From: DASYQV01 sp036005125
GTDB lineage: Bacteria > Acidobacteriota > Vicinamibacteria > Vicinamibacterales > UBA2999
Direction: 5' to 3'
NCBI GenBank assembly: GCA_036005125.1
Contig: DASYQV010000304.1
Span: forward strand, 1 to 12,307
DNA length: 12,307 nt
Shown here: positions 8,129-12,307 of the stretch, in pieces
Layout: every line of letters starts with the position of its first letter
Numbering within the stretch: the first letter of the stretch is position 1
Position numbers and translations under genes: made by a program
The notes under the pieces: generated by a model
Database searches by the model: none
Told to the model about the DNA's origin: nothing
What the model saw: only the letters and a program-made list of their open reading frames with translations

Positions 8129-9214
8129 ATGTTCGAACGCAGACTCTATTACCACATCGACTGGGCGATGATCGCCGCGCTCGCTGCCCTCTGCGGCATC
8201 GGGCTGGCGACCATTTACAGCGCGACGGGCGGTCCCACGCGCGTGTATTTCACCCAGATGTACGGCATTGTCCTCGGCATCCTCGCGATGGTCGTGTGTA
8301 CCGCCATCGACTACCGGACGCTCACCGACAAGTCGCACATCATCTACCTGGGCGTCGTCGCACTTCTCATCTACGTGTTGTTCTTCGGCGCCGTGCGCGG
8401 AGGGTCGCGGCGCTGGATCGATTTGGGCGTGTTCAATCTCCAACCGTCGGAGTTCGCCAAGGCTGCGGTCGCGCTCGTGCTGGCCAAGTTCTTCGGCGAG
8501 AGCCGCCGCGGCGCGCACACGCAGATCGACCTGTTCGTGGGCGGCGCGCTGATGGCGGTGCCACTCCTCATCATCTCGCGGCAGCCGGATCTCGGAACAG
8601 CGGTGACGCTGATTCCGGTGTTCTTCGCCATCGCCTACGTGTCGGGCATGCCGATGAAGATCTTCGGCATCATCGCGATCGTCGGCGTGCTTGCCGCCCC
8701 GCTCGCATGGAATTTCGCGCTCAAGGACTATCAGAAGGAGCGCATCCAGACGTTCCTGGACCCCACTCAAGACGCGAGGGGAGCGGGGTACCAGCAGATC
8801 CAGGCCCGCATCACCGTGGGGTCCGGATGGCTTTGGGGCAAGGGCTTCATGAAAGGGACGCAGGGCCAGCTGCGCTTCCTTCCCGTGGCCCACAACGACT
8901 TCGTCTTTTCGGTGCTCGCCGAGGAACAGGGATTTGCGGGCGTCCTGGTGGCGCTCGGGCTGTATCTGTTCGTCATCCTGCGCTCGTTGGAGGCGGCGCA
9001 GCTGGCGAAGGACCGGCTCGGCGCCTATCTGGTGCTTGGAGTGCTGGCGAGCTTCACATTCCAGGTCATCTATAACATCACGATGTCGGCCGGCCTTGCG
9101 CCGGTCAAAGGCTTGACGCTTCCGCTGATGAGCTACGGCGGCTCCTCCATGATTGCCACCCTGGCGGGGTTCGGCCTGATCCTCAACGTCCGGATGCGTC
9201 GCTTCACGAACTGA
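8129..9214 (+). CDS. rodA: SEDS peptidoglycan glycosyltransferase RodA
   Basis: This 361-residue polytopic membrane protein (E. coli RodA has 370) polymerises lipid II into glycan strands during elongation. About ten membrane helices are visible. Family signatures are in order: GGSRRWIDLGVFNLQPSEFAK near 93-112, RQPDLGTA, the extracellular-loop segment LPVAHNDFVFSVLAEEQGF with the likely catalytic Asp at D257, and the C-terminal GLTLPLMSYGGSSM. The usual HTDF is HNDF here, with the aspartate kept. It follows mrdA by 31 bases; the two proteins form one synthase complex. It is RodA rather than FtsW because of pairing with PBP2 and mreBCD. The Shine-Dalgarno is poor (AAAGA). Confidence 0.97.
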   Translation: MFERRLYYHIDWAMIAALAALCGIGLATIYSATGGPTRVYFTQMYGIVLGILAMVVCTAIDYRTLTDKSHIIYLGVVALLIYVLFFGAVRGGSRRWIDLGVFNLQPSEFAKAAVALVLAKFFGESRRGAHTQIDLFVGGALMAVPLLIISRQPDLGTAVTLIPVFFAIAYVSGMPMKIFGIIAIVGVLAAPLAWNFALKDYQKERIQTFLDPTQDARGAGYQQIQARITVGSGWLWGKGFMKGTQGQLRFLPVAHNDFVFSVLAEEQGFAGVLVALGLYLFVILRSLEAAQLAKDRLGAYLVLGVLASFTFQVIYNITMSAGLAPVKGLTLPLMSYGGSSMIATLAGFGLILNVRMRRFTN

Positions 9215-9217
9215 GTC

Positions 9218-9287
9218 GGCTTCAGACTCCGGGCTTCAGGCTTCGGGCCCTGCCCGGCCCGCAGCCCGGAGCCCGAAGCCCGCAGCT
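9218..9287. repeat. Paired inverted heptamer arrays, GGCTTCG type
   Basis: Left arm in 7-base phase: GGCTTCA (9218), GACTCCG (9225), GGCTTCA (9232), GGCTTCG (9239). Right arm: CGCAGCC (9260), CGGAGCC (9267), CGAAGCC (9274), CGCAGCT (9281). CGAAGCC is the exact reverse complement of GGCTTCG. The GC-rich arms and 14-base centre should form a very stable hairpin just after rodA, able to terminate, attenuate or protect the upstream message. The rest of the spacer to rng (9288-9437) shows no supported gene. Confidence 0.8.
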
Positions 9288-9414
9288 TTAGAAGGTCCTC
9301 CGAAATGCCCGACACGCTCCCGACATGCGCGCTGCGCCGCATCATGGCGTTGCTCGTGTGTCTGCTCGCGGCCGCACGGCGCAGTAAAGAGCGGAGCGAT
9401 GTGTCGCCGGTGTT

Positions 9415-9432
9415 CGAGAGGTCCTCTCGGAG
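9415..9432 (+). promoter_or_regulatory. Palindrome overlapping the rng ribosome binding site
   Basis: CGAGAGG (9415-9421), one T, then CCTCTCG (9423-9429) form a perfect 7-1-7 palindrome. As RNA, CGAGA pairs with TCTCG around a 5-base loop, burying the first base of the Shine-Dalgarno GGAG (9429-9432). GGAG lies 5 bases before ATG 9438 and decides that start. Confidence 0.45.
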
Positions 9433-9437
9433 TTGGC

Positions 9438-11078
9438 ATGAGCAAGGAGATGATCATCTCCTCGAACGGCCACGAAACGCGAGTGGCGATTCTCGAGGAC
9501 GATCAGGTTGCCGAGATCTTCATCGAGCGCGAGCGTCAACGCGGTGTCGTTGGCAATCTCTACAAGGGCCGGGTGTCCAAAGTGCTGCCCGGCATGCAGT
9601 CGGCGTTCGTTGACCTCGGCCTCGAACGCGACGGCTTTCTGTACGTTTCGGACGTCGCCGATACCTTCGAAGAGCTCGACCGGCTCGAAAGCGATGACGA
9701 GGAGCACGCCGGCCCGTCGAACGGGTCCGCTCCCCAGGCGCTCCCGTCTCCAGGCGTCAACGGCCGGCAGCCGACCGGCCGCGGGCCGCGTGGTGGCCGC
9801 GACCGCGAGGGCTCGTCCCGGGGCTCGTCGAGAGGCGAAAAGAACGGCCCGCCCGAGCCCAAGATTGAAGAGCTCCTGAAAGAGGGCCAGGAAATCATCG
9901 TCCAGGTGGCCAAGGAGCCGCTCGGGACGAAAGGCGCGCGGCTTACGTCGCACGCCACGATGCCCGGACGATTCCTCGTCTTCATGCCGACCGTGGACCA
10001 CGTCGGCGTCTCCCGCAAAATCGAGTCGCGAGACGAACGCAGCCGGCTGCGGGGCATCGTCCGCGAATTCCGCGAACAGACAGGGTTTGCCGGCGGGGTG
10101 ATCATCCGCACCGCCGCCGCGGGCCGGCCGAAGGAGGACATCGTTTCGGACCTCGGCTACTTCCACAAGGTCTGGACCGAGATCCGCCAGAAGGCCGAGA
10201 CCTCGCGCGCCCCCGCCGTTGTGTTTCGCGAACAGAGCCTCGTCGCCAAACTGCTCCGCGACCTCCTCACCGACGACTATTCCGCCATTCGCATCGACAA
10301 CGAATTGGAGTACCGGCGCGTGCTCGAGATGATCGAGCGCTTCATGCCGACGCTTGCTCCCCGCGTGAAGCTGTACGACAAGGACTATCCGATCCTCGAG
10401 GAGTACGGCGTGCAGGCGGAGATCGATCGCGCGCTGCGCAGCAAGGTCTGGCTCAAGTCCGGCGGCTCAATCGTGATCAACCAGACCGAAGCGCTCGTGG
10501 CCATTGACGTCAACACAGGGCGGTACGTCGGGAAGAAGACCGCCGGCCGGCTCGAGGACACGATCCTCAAGACGAACCTCGAGGCCGTGAAGGAGATCGT
10601 CCGCCAGATCCGGCTGCGCGACCTCGGCGGCATCATCGTGCTCGACTTCATCGACATGGAAGAAAAGAAGAACCGCCAGAAAGTGTTTCAGGCGGTCGAG
10701 CAGGAGCTCCGGAAAGACCGCGCGCCGTCGAAGCCGCTGCAGGTGTCCGACTTCGGCCTCGTCATCATCACGCGCAAGCGCGTGAAGCAGAGTCTGGAGC
10801 GCGTGCTGACCGAGCCGTGCCCGTACTGCGCGGGGAGCTCCGTGATCAAATCGAGCTCGACCATCTGCTACGAGATCCTGTCGGAGGTGAAGAAGATTTC
10901 GGCCGATCTCGACGGCCAGTGCCTGCTGCTGCGGGTCAACCCCGATATCGCGCGAGCGCTGAAGGAAGAAGAGCGCGCGGTGCTGAAGGAGCTGAAGCAG
11001 ACCCTCGGCCGGGAGGTCACGATCCGCTCGGACGTGCAGCTGCATCACGAGCAGTTCGACCTGATGGCCATCGGCTGA
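9438..11078 (+). CDS. rng: Ribonuclease E/G family endoribonuclease
   Basis: A 546-residue protein starting MSKEMIISSNGHETRVAILED. An earlier in-frame ATG at 9399 adds 13 residues but lacks a good Shine-Dalgarno, whereas ATG 9438 has GGAG. The enzyme cuts single-stranded RNA in mRNA decay and rRNA maturation. An S1 domain begins near residue 38 (GNLYKGRVSKVLPGMQSAFVDLG) and is interrupted at about 72-141 by an acidic then glycine/arginine-rich insertion. Catalytic metal ligands are D357 (AIDVNTGR) and D403 (IVLDFID), matching D303 and D346 of E. coli RNase E. The zinc-link CPYC is at 461-464. It lacks the long C-terminal degradosome scaffold, so it is RNase G-like in size (E. coli 489), longer mainly through the insertion. 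It ends the mre run, as in other bacteria where rng (cafA) adjoins mreBCD. Confidence 0.95.
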   Translation: MSKEMIISSNGHETRVAILEDDQVAEIFIERERQRGVVGNLYKGRVSKVLPGMQSAFVDLGLERDGFLYVSDVADTFEELDRLESDDEEHAGPSNGSAPQALPSPGVNGRQPTGRGPRGGRDREGSSRGSSRGEKNGPPEPKIEELLKEGQEIIVQVAKEPLGTKGARLTSHATMPGRFLVFMPTVDHVGVSRKIESRDERSRLRGIVREFREQTGFAGGVIIRTAAAGRPKEDIVSDLGYFHKVWTEIRQKAETSRAPAVVFREQSLVAKLLRDLLTDDYSAIRIDNELEYRRVLEMIERFMPTLAPRVKLYDKDYPILEEYGVQAEIDRALRSKVWLKSGGSIVINQTEALVAIDVNTGRYVGKKTAGRLEDTILKTNLEAVKEIVRQIRLRDLGGIIVLDFIDMEEKKNRQKVFQAVEQELRKDRAPSKPLQVSDFGLVIITRKRVKQSLERVLTEPCPYCAGSSVIKSSSTICYEILSEVKKISADLDGQCLLLRVNPDIARALKEEERAVLKELKQTLGREVTIRSDVQLHHEQFDLMAIG

Positions 11079-11086
11079 CAGGACAC

Positions 11087-11198
11087 GTAAAAAGTGGAAA
11101 GTAGAAAGTGGAAAGAGGAAGAGTCAAATAGAAGCGCGCCGAGTCCCTCTTTTACTCACTTTGCACTTTCCACTTTCAACTTTCCACTTCCCACTTGG
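11087..11198. repeat. Paired inverted heptamer arrays, GTGGAAA type
   Basis: Left arm in unbroken 7-base phase: GTAAAAA (11087), GTGGAAA (11094), GTAGAAA (11101), GTGGAAA (11108), GAGGAAG (11115), AGTCAAA (11122). Right arm: CACTTTG (11157), CACTTTC (11164, 11171), AACTTTC (11178), CACTTCC (11185), CACTTGG (11192). CACTTTC is the reverse complement of GAAAGTG, a rotation of GTGGAAA. It occupies nearly all of the spacer between the convergent rng and the small minus-strand gene ending at 11209, so it could terminate either transcript. Confidence 0.8.
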
Positions 11199-11208
11199 CG
11201 TTTTGCCG

Positions 11209-11553
11209 TCACTCCGGCCCCGGTCGCGGCGCACCGGTGGCCTTGATGTTCTCCACGAGCAGCGGCTTGTCCGCTTCAATCTTCAGCGCGCGCGTGGCGC
11301 GGATCTGAACTTCGTCGGGCACCCGGACTTCGAGCGGCGAGATCGCCCAGCCATCTCTGGCCGGTCTGGCCGTTCCCACCACAGCGACCGGTAAAACGGT
11401 CTTTGGCGCGCGGCCAAGCTCAATCCCGGTGATCACGACCGGGGTCGGCTCCTGCTGCGCCAATGCTGGTGGCGCACCCTCCCTGACGCACAGGTAAATC
11501 AAACACAGAGCAATGACCGTCAGAACGAATCGCGTGTACGCCTCTGCTGTCAT
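11209..11553 (-). CDS. Small membrane-anchored or exported protein of unknown function
   Basis: A 114-residue frame with ATG 11553 and a strong GAGGAG four bases upstream, the best Shine-Dalgarno on this strand. The N-terminus has a hydrophobic segment at about 9-24 (FVLTVIALCLIYLCV) followed by APPALAQQ, which looks like a signal peptide with a possible cleavage after ALA, or an uncleaved anchor. The remainder is soluble and mixed (PVVITGIELGR, LPVAVVGTARP, ISPLEVRVPDEVQIR, KPLLVENIKATG), suggesting a small beta-rich periplasmic domain. I recognise no named family and assign no function. It lies 51 bases downstream of the 92-residue gene on the same strand and converges on rng. Confidence 0.72.
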   Translation of the reverse strand: MTAEAYTRFVLTVIALCLIYLCVREGAPPALAQQEPTPVVITGIELGRAPKTVLPVAVVGTARPARDGWAISPLEVRVPDEVQIRATRALKIEADKPLLVENIKATGAPRPGPE

Positions 11554-11597
11554 GGCGCTCCTCAGTTGTATGCGGGGATCATTGCACGTCGCGACCG

Positions 11598-11617
11598 ACC
11601 GGCCCTAACCGGTTTTT
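11598..11617 (+). terminator. Weak terminator-like stem with T-run
   Basis: ACCGG (11598-11602) and CCGGT (11609-11613) can pair around a 6-base loop, with a run of five Ts at 11613-11617 on the plus strand. The stem is only 5 bp, and the nearest plus-strand gene ends more than 500 bases upstream, so the role is doubtful. Confidence 0.2.
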
Positions 11618-11883
11618 CGCCGCGTGCGTCGAGTGCGATGGTGTTCAATGCTGGCCGGCCGTGGCGTCTTGGGTCGCGCGGACCATCCGTGCACGGTGGA
11701 GCCAAACAGGAGATTGCGTGGCGGGAGACTCACCGGCTCGCCGTCGGCAGGGACCGCGGCATTGATGGCGAGCAGATAACAACCTAAGAGCGTGCCCACC
11801 TCGTACACGTATCCGGGTTCAAAGACATCCAGCGAGATGCCGTCGATGCAGCCGTCGAGGGGAAGGATTATTCGAAGCCGCAC
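11605..11883 (-). CDS. Small hypothetical protein with basic C-terminal tail
   Basis: A 92-residue frame from GTG 11883; a stop codon (TAA at 11904-11902) lies seven codons upstream with no other usual start between, which fixes the N-terminus if the gene is real. The first 45 residues look like a compact folded domain (MRLRIILPLDGCIDGISLD, FEPGYVYEVGTLLGCYLLAI). The tail from about 68 is rich in R, K, P and H (HGWSARPKTPRP, RTRRTRRKTG), compatible with binding nucleic acid or acidic partners, though that is speculation. No Shine-Dalgarno precedes the GTG. Instead an inverted repeat ends one base before it. It follows a CheY-like receiver gene by 136 bases on the same strand, hinting at a shared signalling role. 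I recognise no named family. Confidence 0.55.
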   Translation of the reverse strand: MRLRIILPLDGCIDGISLDVFEPGYVYEVGTLLGCYLLAINAAVPADGEPVSLPPRNLLFGSTVHGWSARPKTPRPASIEHHRTRRTRRKTG

Positions 11884-11884
11884 C

Positions 11885-11923
11885 GGGAGTACCCAATGCG
11901 ATTATGCGGCAATCGGTACTCCC
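11885..11923 (-). promoter_or_regulatory. 9-bp inverted repeat abutting the start of the 92-residue gene
   Basis: GGTACTCCC (11915-11923) and GGGAGTACC (11885-11893) are perfect reverse complements 21 bases apart. On the transcript the outer stem stacks on a GATT/AATC inner stem, leaving a one-sided bulge. The downstream arm ends one base before the GTG start, so the folded form would block initiation. It could equally be a protein-binding operator. It is not a terminator, as no T-run follows. Confidence 0.5.
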
Positions 11924-12019
11924 AGAACGAGCGGCAAATTGAACATGCTGTGCAAGTTGCATCGCCACCTGAACGGGACCACGGATTACACGTTTGCCCG
12001 CCGGGGTGGACACGCTGCG

Positions 12020-12307
12020 TCAATCACGCTGCGAGCGGCAGTGACGGCCGACGCTCTCGATGAGTCGGTCGTAGTCGAACGGCTTCTTGATGACCTCGGT
12101 CGCTTGAAGCTCTTCGCCCGCCTCTTCCGCGTTCGGCATTGCCGTCAGAAGTAGAACAGGCACCGCCGCCAGGGCGGGGTCCCCAACCGAGAGCTGCGCG
12201 GCGCGAAATTCCCACCCTGTCATGATGGGCATTGTCAGATCGAGGAGAACCAGACACGGACGGGTTTGAAGCAGGCACTCCAGCCCTTCCTTACCGTTTG
12301 CAGCGGT
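12020..12307 (-). CDS. CheY-like response regulator receiver protein (5' end outside window)
   Basis: The last 95 residues of a receiver domain, reading in from the right edge. The phosphoacceptor aspartate lies in CLVLLDLTMPIMTGWEF (codon at 12241-12239). The switch threonine is in VPVLLLTAMP and the conserved lysine in VIKKPFDYDRLIESV. The acidic pair and first strand near the N-terminus are outside the window. The protein ends shortly after the last receiver helix (GRHCRSQRD), so on the visible side it has no output domain: it is either a stand-alone CheY-like protein or a receiver ending a longer multidomain protein. A histidine kinase should phosphorylate it; no partner is visible here. 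The 136 bases after it hold an inverted repeat and no further gene. Confidence 0.88.
   Translation of the reverse strand, partial: TAANGKEGLECLLQTRPCLVLLDLTMPIMTGWEFRAAQLSVGDPALAAVPVLLLTAMPNAEEAGEELQATEVIKKPFDYDRLIESVGRHCRSQRD

Noticed and set aside
9305..9613. Plus-strand frame beginning MPDTLPTCALRRIMALLVCLLAA before rng
   Set aside because: AAGG lies upstream and the early part looks like a signal peptide, but it continues into rng in another frame with no sensible protein. It could be a gene remnant or leader peptide, without enough support to annotate.
11946..11970. Sigma-54-like promoter on the minus strand (TGGC ... TTGCA) upstream of the 92-residue gene
   Set aside because: GG and GC are 11 bases apart rather than the required 10, and sigma-54 promoters tolerate spacing changes poorly. 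Kept only as a possibility.
11792..12154. Plus-strand frame of 120 codons at the right end
   Set aside because: Antisense to the receiver and the small hypothetical gene; the minus strand has clear receiver motifs.

Overview
The window is GC-rich bacterial chromosome with ordinary codon use on both strands. It is dominated by a complete rod-shape/elongasome operon. Gene order and protein style suggest an uncultured Gram-negative bacterium, perhaps Acidobacteriota (Vicinamibacteria-like). That placement is an inference from overall appearance; the window has no rRNA or other decisive marker.

Layout. (1) Minus strand, 1-1913: a nearly complete PpiD/SurA-type periplasmic peptidyl-prolyl isomerase running off the left edge. 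(2) 1914-2362: a 449-base divergent intergenic region with three hairpin-forming palindromes and no credible gene. (3) Plus strand, 2363-3598: a GAF-GGDEF diguanylate cyclase with intact active site and inhibitory site. (4) Plus strand, 3741-11078: mreB, mreC, mreD, mrdA (PBP2), rodA and rng (RNase E/G). (5) Minus strand, 11209-12307: a small membrane-anchored or exported protein, a small hypothetical protein with a basic tail, and the C-terminal part of a CheY-like receiver protein cut by the right edge.

How the genes work together. MreB filaments, MreC and MreD position and activate the RodA glycosyltransferase and its transpeptidase partner PBP2 to insert lateral-wall peptidoglycan. RNase G (historically CafA) is a familiar neighbour of mre genes. 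PpiD-type chaperones help fold envelope proteins, and the diguanylate cyclase may report on cell state. None of the links outside the elongasome is proven here.

The most unusual signal is not a gene. Three spacers (after the diguanylate cyclase, after rodA and after rng) each hold a pair of facing arrays of 7-base repeats. Each arm keeps strict 7-base phase, and the right-arm heptamer is the reverse complement of the left-arm heptamer. The heptamer sequence is unrelated between spacers (TGTGATT-like, GGCTTCG-like, GTGGAAA-like). The mreB-mreC spacer has a one-orientation version (CTGAGGC), and the mrdA-rodA spacer may have a decayed one. This looks like a family defined by architecture rather than sequence, placed at internal joints of the operon.
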